DNA from: a virus
Strand: one strand, 5' to 3'
Virus record (IMG/VR): IMGVR_UViG_3300036719_006047
Coordinates: 62,001 to 126,000 of that record
DNA length: 64,000 bases
Below, piece after piece: positions 48,908-57,453 of the stretch. The notes under the pieces are model-generated. The model had not been told where the DNA came from and made no database searches. It saw only the letters and a program-made list of their open reading frames with translations. Position 1 is the first letter of the stretch; every line of letters begins with the position of its first letter. The position numbers and the translations under genes are program-made.

Positions 48908-50065
48908 ATGCTTTTGTCGCTGTTCGTAGTGCTGTCCCTGTCCGCACAGGCGAGAGATATCACACACTACTTTGCCGCTTGCAAAGACGGTTCACTGCAC
49001 TACGTAGGGCACGAAAAAGAAATGACTTTTGAGGATGCAGAGAGAAGCGGGTGGTCTCTCTGTGATATGTTTATTTTGTCAGATAGAGGCGAAAATAACT
49101 ACAGAGGAATATACAGCAGGCAGGCGCCGCACAATGATTACAAGAAGATTTTTTATGAGCTGACTTTAGCCTACGAAAAGAAAGTTTACTTAGAGATACA
49201 GGAAAAGATTGCTTACAGAGAGCAGCAGAAAAGGCTGGAGGATGAGCGCAAAGCTGATTTAGAATTAGAAGAGAGGCGAGATTGTTCCCGAAAGAAAACA
49301 AAACCCGCAATAGTTTATGCCTGCCCTTTGGGCTCTTATGCTTTACACCCTTCAAACTGTGAAGTTGTCATAGGTCACGTTTCTACGGGCGCTCATGCGG
49401 TTGAACTCGATACAGGAATAAAAATACTTCCAGAAGGCCAGTCTTGTCAAATTTCAGGAAAAACTATTGATAGTGCTTACTTAGACGAAGCTTTGCTGTG
49501 TTCTGTAAACAACAACTGTTCTCGCAATGTTGTTCCTCTGACTATAAGTGTGGATTTAAAGGAACCGCTCAAAAAAGCAAAGGAAGATTGGTCCAGAGCT
49601 GACCAAGAAAACGAAAAGAAAAAAACATATGATTGTCTCGCTGGTGTGTGTTTAAATGCGCCCGCATCAAGTATTTCTTCTAAGTTAGTCACAGTTTCAG
49701 AAGTGGTCATGCACAGAGCGGTAGAAGTTTGCTCTGGTCGAATCGTTCGCATCAGACTGTGGGCAGGTTGGGTCGAAGAGGGCTATGGGGGTTGGGTAGA
49801 CGTTCTACCAGGTGCGCAACACAAAGGTTACAACTACGGCGCGGAAAAAGCGAACAATCACATGGTTCAAATGGATAGTGAATTGGCAAAAATGGGGTGG
49901 GTAGTCGGCTGGCACAAGGAAAGACGAGTACACCCAAGCAAAATGGGTTGGCGTATAATAGAAAGCGCAGAAGGAGGCAACGGCGGAAGTTGGTTAGTAA
50001 GCCTTGAGTCGATTCATGCCGACCACCTTACCCTTTGCGAGCAAAAACGACAAGAGGGACTTTAG
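48908..50065 (+). CDS. Secreted protein with C-terminal YDCLAGVCLN domain
   Basis: This 385-residue protein has a signal peptide (LLSLFVVLSLSAQA). The middle is Lys/Glu-rich coiled coil (about 85-125) followed by a Cys-containing domain. The last ~140 residues start Y-D-C-L-A-G-V-C-L-N and continue V-E-V-C-S-G-R-I-V-R-I. They align with the entire mature 20875 protein. Codon use is AT-rich compared with the phage average. Function unknown. GGAGG precedes the ATG. Confidence 0.75.
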   Translation: MLLSLFVVLSLSAQARDITHYFAACKDGSLHYVGHEKEMTFEDAERSGWSLCDMFILSDRGENNYRGIYSRQAPHNDYKKIFYELTLAYEKKVYLEIQEKIAYREQQKRLEDERKADLELEERRDCSRKKTKPAIVYACPLGSYALHPSNCEVVIGHVSTGAHAVELDTGIKILPEGQSCQISGKTIDSAYLDEALLCSVNNNCSRNVVPLTISVDLKEPLKKAKEDWSRADQENEKKKTYDCLAGVCLNAPASSISSKLVTVSEVVMHRAVEVCSGRIVRIRLWAGWVEEGYGGWVDVLPGAQHKGYNYGAEKANNHMVQMDSELAKMGWVVGWHKERRVHPSKMGWRIIESAEGGNGGSWLVSLESIHADHLTLCEQKRQEGL

Positions 50066-50138
50066 GTTAGACCTTGTGCAAGCGAGGAGGGCTCGGAGCT
50101 TACTTTGACATCAACAAAACGTTTGCGGGGAAGAAGTA

Positions 50139-51239
50139 ATGCAGTACGTCATGATACCTTTCGCGTTCGACACGCGCGTGAAGCCAGAAGCTCTCTACAA
50201 CAACAGCATCCAGCCTGAAGCCAAGATGGACTTCTTCCCGGCGAAGGTTGTCGGATTCTGTATCGACCCGGGCAAGAAGATTGAGGTGATTGTCGAAGCC
50301 ATCATCGACACCAGCCAAACCCAGACGGGTCGGTTCTACGACGTGCCGTTGAGCTTCCTGGGGAACGACAGGGAAGCAGGCATGTCCTACGACAACCTTG
50401 CTCCCGACACGAAAGAAGTGCCCTTCTACACAGCCGAGACTTGGGTGAGGATGGTCAACGTCTACCGCGAGGGCCGAGTTATTGAAGGAAACAGGGTAGG
50501 AAGCCTCACCTGGAACTACGCAGACGTGACGCTCAACATCGTGGTCACGTCAGCAGGAACAGTCATCATCGCCCCGCCCCACAAGATCACAGTCGGTTAT
50601 CACCCGACTTTTCTGCCGTCTTGGATGCGGAAGCGTTACGATGACAGCCAATTTCCTCTCGAGCTGACTCGAGTGTATGACCCGCCGAAGAAGAAGGCTG
50701 AAGAAGCAAGAAAACTTGCTGTTCGTGCTCTGGAGTCCGACGAAGGTTGGAGGTCTCACGGCTTAGGGCTTATCCAGAAGTATGTAGACGGTCTTCGTGT
50801 TCATGTCTGGTCGAAGGGCGACGTGAAGATCGGGCTCAACGGAGGCATCCACAACCACCGCTACTCGCTCAACAGCATCGTGGTTCTGGGCGTCATCACG
50901 CAGGAGGAGTGGGAAGCTACAGAAAATCCGAAAGGGATGTGGTCGGAGTTCCGCCACGACAACGCTACCTGGGAAGTAGAGTTTACGGGGAAGAGGTATG
51001 ACTTGACCCCAAGGACGCAAGATATTTACGCAGGTCAGATGTACTCTTTCCCGCGTCACTGCTTCCATCGCACACTTCCCAGAAGCGAGATTGCAATTAC
51101 AGTGGTGGACCGGGAAGGTGTTGAGGGCAAGTCTTGTGCTTTGGCTCCTTTGGGGGTCAACATCGTCAACGGGCAGTCGATTGAGCTGGACGTAAAGAAG
51201 ATTGTCAGCTCGGCTCGAAAGCACCTGGGGGTAAAGTGA
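50139..51239 (+). CDS. Cupin-like protein, 366 aa
   Basis: The C-terminal ~140 residues carry G-G-I-H-N-H-R-Y-S (about 240-248) and Y-S-F-P-R-H-C-F-H-R-T (about 301-311). These are the two His-containing strands of a cupin metal site. The N-terminal ~200 residues are beta-rich and unassigned. A metal-dependent oxygenase or sugar/small-molecule binding protein is possible. Its stop overlaps the next GTG. The 73-bp gap before it shows no clear promoter. Confidence 0.65.
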   Translation: MQYVMIPFAFDTRVKPEALYNNSIQPEAKMDFFPAKVVGFCIDPGKKIEVIVEAIIDTSQTQTGRFYDVPLSFLGNDREAGMSYDNLAPDTKEVPFYTAETWVRMVNVYREGRVIEGNRVGSLTWNYADVTLNIVVTSAGTVIIAPPHKITVGYHPTFLPSWMRKRYDDSQFPLELTRVYDPPKKKAEEARKLAVRALESDEGWRSHGLGLIQKYVDGLRVHVWSKGDVKIGLNGGIHNHRYSLNSIVVLGVITQEEWEATENPKGMWSEFRHDNATWEVEFTGKRYDLTPRTQDIYAGQMYSFPRHCFHRTLPRSEIAITVVDREGVEGKSCALAPLGVNIVNGQSIELDVKKIVSSARKHLGVK

Positions 51240-51658
51240 GTGCAACGCCCAAGTACCTCTACTGCATCGAAGCCAAGCTGTCCGATAACCGTTGGACCAC
51301 GGTCGTAGGGGAGCAGGACGGGTCACTTGAATACATGCGCGGCCGCTTCGATGCATTTCGAGAGAGGCCAGGCCCGCAACCTGCCTTCCGTCTCTTGCGG
51401 ATGAACGTTAAAGACGCTTCCGCAGGCGCCAAGGTATTGTACGAGATCCACGAAAAAACTGAGCTTTCTGTAGGCGCGATGCCACAAACAGTCGGGTTTC
51501 AGTGGTCGAGGTATGCCAGTGCTGCGGCTGACGCACTTCACACGGCAGCGCATGATGTTCGATATGCGGCCCGAAACAACCCCGAGCTGCAACAGCATCA
51601 CGAAAAACTCATAGCTCTCGCCTCCGAAGTAGAGAGACTTCTGCCGACAAGTGGTTAA
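51236..51658 (+). CDS. Unknown 140-aa protein
   Basis: The GTG start is coupled to the cupin-like gene. The N-terminal half is alpha/beta and the C-terminal half is Ala-rich helix (AAADALHTAAHDVRYAA). No family is recognised. Confidence 0.7.
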   Translation: MSATPKYLYCIEAKLSDNRWTTVVGEQDGSLEYMRGRFDAFRERPGPQPAFRLLRMNVKDASAGAKVLYEIHEKTELSVGAMPQTVGFQWSRYASAAADALHTAAHDVRYAARNNPELQQHHEKLIALASEVERLLPTSG

Positions 51659-51682
51659 GAGGTAAGGCAGAGAGGTATAAGT

Positions 51683-52474
51683 ATGGAAGGCGAAGAAAAT
51701 CTGCTTGAGTCACCTGATTTGACTTTCATTTTGGGTGACACGACGTCAGTGTGTTCGGCGCTACCCGACGAGAGCTTCAGTCTCATACACTCAGACTTGC
51801 CGTTCAATACGGGGAGAGTGCAGAAGGGTAGTGCCGGGCAGTACGAAGACAAGTTTGACGACTTCAGTGCCTGGTTGACGGAACAAGTCACGCTTTACCG
51901 TAGACTTCTGGCTCCGAAAGGTGTGCTTGCTCTACAGCTTGATGACAGAGAGTATGTAACGCTTCGGTCTGTGTGCAACGCAGTTATGGGACCTGAGAAC
52001 TACAGAGGTACGCTGATCTGGCATTACGACACAGGGGGTCTTGCGAAGAACTGGTGGTCGATGAAGCACCAGTACATCGTGCTCTACGGTTCAGGCAAAG
52101 AGGAACCTGTCTTTCACGCAGACCAAGTGCCTCTGGTGCCACGAAAAGCTCTTCCAAAGAAAGTCGTAAACGCGGCCGGAGAAGAGAAGGTTTACGGCGG
52201 AGACAAAAGGCTTTGCTCTGTGTGGAACATGAACTGGTCCACGACAGACCCACAACGGTGCGGTTACCCGAGTCAAAAGCCTTCTTCGCTCGCAGAGACC
52301 TTAATCCGAGTGCATACGAACGAAGGTGATTGGGTGCTTGATCCTTGTTGCGGTTCAGGCACGACAGGCTTCGCGGCTCATGCGCTGCGCAGAAATGCAG
52401 TGATCGTCGACAAAAACCCAGAAGCTCTTCTTTCTGCAAAAGCAAGAGCCAAGAAGAAGCAGGAGACAACGTGA
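51683..52474 (+). CDS. Orphan DNA methyltransferase (N4/N6, beta-type)
   Basis: This 263-residue protein has catalytic motif IV S-D-L-P-F-N (37-42), where DPPY/SPPY is usual, in the N-terminal part. The AdoMet-binding motif D-P-C-C-G-S-G-T-T-G (220-229) follows near the C-terminus, the beta-class order. It would methylate adenine N6 or cytosine N4 in DNA, probably shielding phage DNA from restriction. No restriction enzyme gene adjoins. The S-D-L-P-F variant resembles phage and plasmid orphan methylases. Confidence 0.85.
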   Translation: MEGEENLLESPDLTFILGDTTSVCSALPDESFSLIHSDLPFNTGRVQKGSAGQYEDKFDDFSAWLTEQVTLYRRLLAPKGVLALQLDDREYVTLRSVCNAVMGPENYRGTLIWHYDTGGLAKNWWSMKHQYIVLYGSGKEEPVFHADQVPLVPRKALPKKVVNAAGEEKVYGGDKRLCSVWNMNWSTTDPQRCGYPSQKPSSLAETLIRVHTNEGDWVLDPCCGSGTTGFAAHALRRNAVIVDKNPEALLSAKARAKKKQETT

Positions 52475-52758
52475 ACGCGGCAGAGAAAGTCGCCAAGATC
52501 AGAGAAGCGCAAAAAGATCTATTCCTACAGGAGATGCGGATCAGGGCAGAGATCGAATGGGTAATCAACGAGGAGTTTGGGGCAGAGTACGAATCGTTGG
52601 TTTCCTTGGCCCACATGCAACAAGGAGTTTTGCTCGGAGCGAACAAGATAACTATTTTCTTGTCTACGGGACCCCCTTTAGCTTCGCAGGAAATCCTCCA
52701 GCAAAAGATGAAGAATGTTGAGCAGAAGACTGGAATTCCAACAGTACTTGGGCTGTGA
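52471..52758 (+). CDS. Unknown 95-aa helical protein
   Basis: The GTG overlaps the methyltransferase stop. Residues 1-60 form charged helices (KVAKIREAQKDLFLQEMRIRAEIEW). The remainder is short and uncharged. No family is recognised. A role with the methyltransferase is possible by coupling only. Confidence 0.65.
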   Translation: MNAAEKVAKIREAQKDLFLQEMRIRAEIEWVINEEFGAEYESLVSLAHMQQGVLLGANKITIFLSTGPPLASQEILQQKMKNVEQKTGIPTVLGL

Positions 52759-52798
52759 CCACGACTGAACCGCAAACACAATAGGCAGGAAGAAAGTT

Positions 52799-53182
52799 AT
52801 GCCGATCTACGTGTGTTCTGATGGCAATGGTGTGCTCGAGATCGAGGCGGATAGCGGGGAAGCAGCCGCCCATGATTACGTCGACGGAGGCGAGTGGGGC
52901 CACAACAACAAAACCTTCTGGATCAACGTCCGCGTCACCGAGAAGGGCACCAACGACACTGAGCTTCACAAGATCGAAGTGGAACCCGAGGAGCCCGAGT
53001 GTGAGGACGGCAACGATCACCACTGGCGTGAGGTTTCGATGAGGGGCAACGCAGGCGGCGTGATTACCACGTCTCGTTGTGTGCATTGTGGCAAGGAAGT
53101 GACAGTGAACACCTGGGATTACGATCCGCAAGATGGACAGCAAGCACTTTGCAGCGTCGAGTACGGGATGCAGGAATGCTGA
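52799..53182 (+). CDS. Zinc-ribbon-like protein, 127 aa
   Basis: The acidic protein has H-H-W (about residue 73) and S-R-C-V-H-C-G-K-E (about 91-99). An earlier C5 and acidic C-E-D-G may complete a metal site. AGGAAGAAAG precedes the ATG. No family is recognised. Confidence 0.65.
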   Translation: MPIYVCSDGNGVLEIEADSGEAAAHDYVDGGEWGHNNKTFWINVRVTEKGTNDTELHKIEVEPEEPECEDGNDHHWREVSMRGNAGGVITTSRCVHCGKEVTVNTWDYDPQDGQQALCSVEYGMQEC

Positions 53183-53745
53183 TCGCTTTCTCTGGTAAGA
53201 AGGGAGCAGGCAAGGACACTTGTGCGGTCATCCTCGACTTCATCGCAAAGTCGGAAGGGATGCAGACCTACACTGTTGGCTTTGCTGATGCGATGAAGAG
53301 CATTCTCGGCATGATCTTCCGGGTGAACCCAAAGATCTTTTACGACAACAAGGACACGCCCAACGAAAGCCTCAAAGGCAAGACGCCCAGAGGTGTGCTG
53401 ATCTCTTTCGCCAAGTGGGTGCGGGAGACCAAGGACGACGCTTGGGTGTCTCACGTGCAAGTGGCACTTGAGAGTTTGGGTGGTCCTGACAAGCTCAATA
53501 TGGTGACGGACTTGAGGCACGTCATCGAATACGAGGCTCTTCGAGGCAAAGGAGCCATCCTCGTTCGAGTCATCCGTCCTGGCACGGAGAACGAAGACGA
53601 CATCTCAGAGACCGCGCTCGACGACCACGAGTTCGACTACGTCGTCTACAACAACGGCACAATCTTAGACCTCACGAAGACTCTCCAGAAGTTGTGGCAG
53701 GACATCAAAGACAAGGAGCAGGAACATGCACTTTCTTTCTCCTGA
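53176..53745 (+). CDS. Deoxynucleoside monophosphate kinase-like protein
   Basis: This 189-residue protein has a P-loop G-K-K-G-A-G-K-D (7-14) at the extreme N-terminus and the layout of phage dNMP kinases (T4 gp1-like). Supporting segments are F-A-D-A-M-K, V-T-D-L-R-H (about 115-120) and V-R-V-I-R-P. It phosphorylates dNMPs for phage DNA synthesis. GCAGGA precedes the ATG, which overlaps the previous gene by seven bases. Confidence 0.75.
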   Translation: MLIAFSGKKGAGKDTCAVILDFIAKSEGMQTYTVGFADAMKSILGMIFRVNPKIFYDNKDTPNESLKGKTPRGVLISFAKWVRETKDDAWVSHVQVALESLGGPDKLNMVTDLRHVIEYEALRGKGAILVRVIRPGTENEDDISETALDDHEFDYVVYNNGTILDLTKTLQKLWQDIKDKEQEHALSFS

Positions 53746-54814
53746 AGAGATTATGGAAAAGTTCGGCGGCACCTTTTCCGCTTCGGAGAAGAAAAGCTTC
53801 TGGAAGTGGCGTGAAGAAGGAAATCAGTTTTTGCAGCCCTTCACAGAGAGGATCGTGCGCTCGCAGCAAATGGGTTTCCCTCGGTCTGCCGACAGCGTGC
53901 TGCGTGATTGGCGAGAGAGCATGCCGCGACCCGATAATGGGTACGCGGAAGCTCGCTTCAAGCGATGGCCGGACTACGCGAAGGACTGCCAAAGAGCAGT
54001 CGTCTTGAGATCTGCCGAGCACTACGACAAAACACATTGCATAGGCTTTGTGACGGCCGACGGCAACGTGAAGCATGAAGTCTTCTTCTGCAAGAAATCA
54101 GGAAGACACTGGAACCGAAAACTCGGTCATTCCAAGCATCACGCTTGGCTCGACGTAGAAGCAACCAGAAGGAATATCACAACCGAGGAAAGGACGACGC
54201 AGGAAAGGCGGAGCTTCTTCGATCTGTTCCCGTCTGCGTGTTCTCGAGAAATCAAGTTCAAAGCCCTTCATTCCTTGGGCGGGTGGGCTTGTTTTCTTCC
54301 GACGGACGAAGGCATGGCCATCGAGGGTGGATTCTTGCCTTGCCCAGAGCCACACAGGCCCAAGGGTGTTTATCTCTACCAGCTACGAAGCAAGAAGTAC
54401 GCGAGAAGCAATGAGTTCAACGAGATGCTGTGGGGCTGGCGGTACGCTTCGCCTGAGATCACAGAAGAAGAGCTCAAAGCTGCCTCGCTGTTCCGCCCTC
54501 CCACACCAGAGCAGGAAAGAGCAGAGTTTTACACCCGAGGGCAACTGGAAGAGCTTGCGACCAAGCTCGGAGTTGAAGCCGCGGTCAACGCGAATGGTTG
54601 GTTGCAGTTGACGTGGAAAGGCATTTACGGCAAGTACATCTTGGGCGTTGTTGTGGACGGCAAGACTCACCTAACGGAAGAAAGAGAAGTGCTTGACCTG
54701 CTCGAGAAAGAGTTGAACGCTTCTACCGAAAAAGCGAAAGCCGACATCGCCAAGTTGCAGGAAGGTCTTTCTGGTGACCTGAGTTTGCTCGAAAAGATTC
54801 GATCTTTGCGTTAG
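53726..54814 (+). CDS. Unknown 362-aa protein
   Basis: The ATG has AGGA four bases upstream and overlaps the kinase gene by 20 bases. The protein is Trp/Arg-rich in the first two thirds (KSFWKWREEGNQF, RHWNRKLGHSKHHAW), with a charged helical C-terminus. No motif or family is recognised. Confidence 0.75.
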   Translation: MHFLSPEEIMEKFGGTFSASEKKSFWKWREEGNQFLQPFTERIVRSQQMGFPRSADSVLRDWRESMPRPDNGYAEARFKRWPDYAKDCQRAVVLRSAEHYDKTHCIGFVTADGNVKHEVFFCKKSGRHWNRKLGHSKHHAWLDVEATRRNITTEERTTQERRSFFDLFPSACSREIKFKALHSLGGWACFLPTDEGMAIEGGFLPCPEPHRPKGVYLYQLRSKKYARSNEFNEMLWGWRYASPEITEEELKAASLFRPPTPEQERAEFYTRGQLEELATKLGVEAAVNANGWLQLTWKGIYGKYILGVVVDGKTHLTEEREVLDLLEKELNASTEKAKADIAKLQEGLSGDLSLLEKIRSLR

Positions 54815-54839
54815 TCTGTACGAGCACTCTGGAGGTCCC

Positions 54840-55082
54840 GTGGCGAAAGCGAACTACATCTTCCTCTTGGAACGTCTCGAAGGGGGGACGTGGGATTCAG
54901 TGTACGAAGTAGTCGCAATCGGACCAGACGAAGAGACTGTTCGTGAGATGGTGCTCGAAAAGTTTGATTACGACCCAAGCAGGTGGCCCACCTGGGAAAG
55001 CGGTGTCGAGGTGAAGAAAGTCGGAATCGCCTTCCCAGGTGAGGGGCCTCGCATACTCACCTACTACCAAACGCATGGATGA
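54840..55082 (+). CDS. Unknown 80-aa protein
   Basis: The GTG start follows GGAGG. It is a compact alpha/beta fold with Y-I-F-L-L-E-R-L-E-G-G and M-V-L-E-K-F-D-Y. No family is recognised. The ATG of the next gene follows within five bases. Confidence 0.65.
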   Translation: MAKANYIFLLERLEGGTWDSVYEVVAIGPDEETVREMVLEKFDYDPSRWPTWESGVEVKKVGIAFPGEGPRILTYYQTHG

Positions 55083-55086
55083 AACA

Positions 55087-55608
55087 ATGGCAAAGTACAA
55101 GTTCACGATCGAGATTGACGAAGAGATGCTTCAGCTGATGCTCGAAGCGCTCGAGTTCTACGAGCGTGTCGTGGGGCTCGGGCAGATCGAAGAGGTCGGT
55201 TACGCCTACAGGATCAAAAAGAAACTCACGACTTCTTGGACAGAGCACAACGAGAGGATGAAGATCGCGGATCTCGCGCTCGACACGTTCAAGATGGCCG
55301 TTGTCGGAATGCCGCGGAACCAAAGCCACGGTATCTACAGCCCCGAGGTGAACGACAACATCAAGAAGATGTACGACATGTACAAGACCTTGCGCAAGAG
55401 CCTTGCAGAGTCCCGATTGCGCGAGGCGATCGAAGCAGGGAACACAGAAACTGCCAACCACTTGAGGATGACGGTAGACATGCAAGGCTTCAGCGGCGTC
55501 TACTTCTCAGAGCCGCCCGTGCATGTCAGTTTCGTGCCCATGGCGCAAGAATCTCAGGCCGAGCCCGAAGAGGTGAACGATGCAACTCCCGAAGAAGTCG
55601 AACCTTGA
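55087..55608 (+). CDS. Unknown 173-aa protein with acidic tail
   Basis: The start at 55087 (MAKYKFTIEIDEE) has GGATGA upstream. An ATG at 55075 would add four residues. The helical protein has K-K-M-Y-D-M-Y-K-T-L-R-K near residue 98 and a tail rich in Glu and Pro. No family is recognised. Confidence 0.7.
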   Translation: MAKYKFTIEIDEEMLQLMLEALEFYERVVGLGQIEEVGYAYRIKKKLTTSWTEHNERMKIADLALDTFKMAVVGMPRNQSHGIYSPEVNDNIKKMYDMYKTLRKSLAESRLREAIEAGNTETANHLRMTVDMQGFSGVYFSEPPVHVSFVPMAQESQAEPEEVNDATPEEVEP

Positions 55609-55825
55609 CGCTTACGTGCTTCGAGGCCGAGATCCAAACCAGTTAGACGCTTCCTTTTGGGAGGGACAAGAAGCAGCAAAGAACGCGCTCAAGCCATTCC
55701 GAGATGTTCGGTATGAGCTTCTGAGAGTGCAGGTAAACGACAACGTGGTTTGGGCTCTCGACCAAGTGTGGGTCACACTACCCACAGGCAAAGTCAACTA
55801 CATTCCCGAGGTGGATGATGCGTGA
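55580..55825 (+). CDS. Unknown 81-aa protein
   Basis: The ATG lies inside the end of the previous gene with GAGG seven bases upstream. The protein is alpha/beta with V-R-Y-E-L-L-R-V-Q-V-N-D-N-V-V-W-A-L. No family is recognised. Confidence 0.65.
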   Translation: MQLPKKSNLDAYVLRGRDPNQLDASFWEGQEAAKNALKPFRDVRYELLRVQVNDNVVWALDQVWVTLPTGKVNYIPEVDDA

Positions 55826-56009
55826 CGACGATATGAAGTTTCAGGATCCGGGCGGTCGCTCTGCTCTGCGCCGGGCAAGCAAGAGCAATCCGAGAAAGTA
55901 TCCTTGTCCGACCTGCAAACAGCCTGACCGACTGACCCCTGCGGATGTTCGGCTTGGTTACCAGTGCGATACTTGTGCAGACAAGTTGGAGATGGGATGG
56001 GACTACTGA
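55815..56009 (+). CDS. Small zinc-ribbon protein, 64 aa
   Basis: C-P-T-C and C-D-T-C pairs (about residues 31-34 and 51-54) make a clear four-Cys zinc ribbon after a basic N-terminus. It overlaps both neighbours and is part of a run of tiny metal-binding genes. Confidence 0.7.
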   Translation: MMRDDDMKFQDPGGRSALRRASKSNPRKYPCPTCKQPDRLTPADVRLGYQCDTCADKLEMGWDY

Positions 56010-56167
56010 AAAAGGTGTTTGTGTGGTGCACTCGATGCCACGGTTCGGGTATCTCCTACACGACGCCCGGCAACAAGCCTGCCGATGGGCCTGATGATTG
56101 CCCTGCCTGCAGAGGCATGGGTCAAGTCGAGCAGCTTGTCGACGAAACAGACCCGGAACAAGATTGA
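55997..56167 (+). CDS. DnaJ-type zinc-finger protein, 56 aa
   Basis: The short gene encodes W-C-T-R-C-H-G-S-G and C-P-A-C-R-G-M-G (about residues 10-18 and 35-42), the C-x2-C-x-G-x-G pair of the DnaJ central zinc finger, and little else. Phages often carry such orphan fingers. The start has GAGATGG upstream. Confidence 0.7.
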   Translation: MGLLKKVFVWCTRCHGSGISYTTPGNKPADGPDDCPACRGMGQVEQLVDETDPEQD

Positions 56168-56169
56168 GT

Positions 56170-56628
56170 GTGAAAAAGCTGTTCGCGACGGGTGTGCACG
56201 AGCCCGTTGCGAACATACTTCCCGGTAAGTTCTTCTATTGCAGCATGTCCTTTTCGTATGCGGCGCTACGCGAGTACCCGAAGCTGACTGAGCAGCTCAC
56301 TCGAATGAGCGATGGCTTGCAACAGCCGAAAGTATCCTTCTGGCGAGAAGACCTCGAGCCAGGAGGTCACTTCGGGCCGACGCGAATGCACGTAGATGGG
56401 AAAGGGGACATTTCTGAGATCCACAGATTGTTTATCGTAGGCGGGCTTCCCACCGAAGCACACGACGGAAGCTTGTTACAGACAGGAGCTGTGTGGGAAT
56501 ACTCAGGTGACTTTGTTCACCGCGGCTTACCCGTCACGCAACCTTGTCAGCGCCTGATGCTGAGAGTGTCACAAACAACAATGCACACGAGGGAGACGTT
56601 TTGCTTGAGAACAAAGCACAAGAAGTGA
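56170..56628 (+). CDS. Unknown 152-aa protein, weakly 2OG-oxygenase-like
   Basis: The start is the GTG at 56170 (SVKKLF...); a TTG at 56164 overlaps the previous stop. M-H-V-D-G-K-G-D (about 75-82), V-H-R-G-L-P (about 117-122) and a later R-L-M-L-R have the order H-x-D...H...R of iron/2-oxoglutarate oxygenases. The spacing is short, so this is only a hint. Confidence 0.55.
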   Translation: MKKLFATGVHEPVANILPGKFFYCSMSFSYAALREYPKLTEQLTRMSDGLQQPKVSFWREDLEPGGHFGPTRMHVDGKGDISEIHRLFIVGGLPTEAHDGSLLQTGAVWEYSGDFVHRGLPVTQPCQRLMLRVSQTTMHTRETFCLRTKHKK

Positions 56629-56900
56629 AGAAGGAACTGCAAAAGCTTGTTCCTGACGCCGAGGTCGAGATCTCAGAGACAACGGACAAGGAAGAGTACG
56701 CTTACCTGATAATCTCGGCGGACTACGTTATCGAAGACGAAGTCAGCGTCATTTTGGGCTATGCCAAAGAAGACGAAAGCTTCTTCGTGGGATTGGATGA
56801 CGGGTACAATTCAGACGAGGATGAGCAAAGTATTTTGTTTATCACTGTGAAGGATGAAGTTGTCGTTCCCGTTGCGGTCCGTTTCCTGGTAGGAGAGTGA
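56601..56900 (+). CDS. Unknown 99-aa acidic protein
   Basis: I chose the TTG at 56601, preceded by GGGAG. It lies within the end of the previous gene. The strongly acidic protein (DDGYNSDEDEQS) has alternating strands. No family is recognised. Small acidic phage proteins are sometimes DNA mimics, but nothing here shows that. Confidence 0.55.
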   Translation: MLENKAQEVKKELQKLVPDAEVEISETTDKEEYAYLIISADYVIEDEVSVILGYAKEDESFFVGLDDGYNSDEDEQSILFITVKDEVVVPVAVRFLVGE

Positions 56901-56901
56901 T

Positions 56902-57453
56902 ATGGGAAGGGATGAGGCCAAGAAAGTTGACGTAGGCACTCGGCTGTACGTCGCCCCTGGCACTACGATCAAGAGCGCTATTTCGGGAAAGACGTTCAAG
57001 TTGACCGTAAACCGCATTCTTGGTCTTGACTACGACAATCTTCTGGAAGAAGGCAAAGTCTATCGCGTAGTCAAACGTGAAAATGGTCTGTACTTGTGCC
57101 CCGTCGGTATGTCTGCCATCACAGACGAAGAGCTGTTGGACGTATTCCTTGAGACAGAGATCGTCGACTGTCCTCGCTACTATGCGTCAAAGCAGACGAA
57201 AGAAGAGCTGCGAAAGAGGATCGTTGCGCACGTGAGCCGCGTGAACCATCAGTTCTTGAACGTGTGCCTCCTCACGCGAAGCTTGCTGGAAGAGATCACA
57301 GTATCGTACATCTACGCGGAGTCGGATTTCAGTGTGAAGCGATTGTTCGAGAAGATGGAGGGAGGCAACGAAAAGCTGAAAACGATGGCGAAATCGGTAG
57401 AAGTGAAGATAAAGCGTTCCATGATCGAGGAGGCGAGAGGGAAAAATGGATGA
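56902..57453 (+). CDS. Unknown 183-aa protein
   Basis: The ATG has AGGAGAG upstream. An N-terminal SH3-like beta region (TRLYVAPGTTIKSAISGKTF) is followed by helices and a Lys-rich C-terminus. No family is recognised. It overlaps the next gene by eight bases. Confidence 0.7.
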   Translation: MGRDEAKKVDVGTRLYVAPGTTIKSAISGKTFKLTVNRILGLDYDNLLEEGKVYRVVKRENGLYLCPVGMSAITDEELLDVFLETEIVDCPRYYASKQTKEELRKRIVAHVSRVNHQFLNVCLLTRSLLEEITVSYIYAESDFSVKRLFEKMEGGNEKLKTMAKSVEVKIKRSMIEEARGKNG

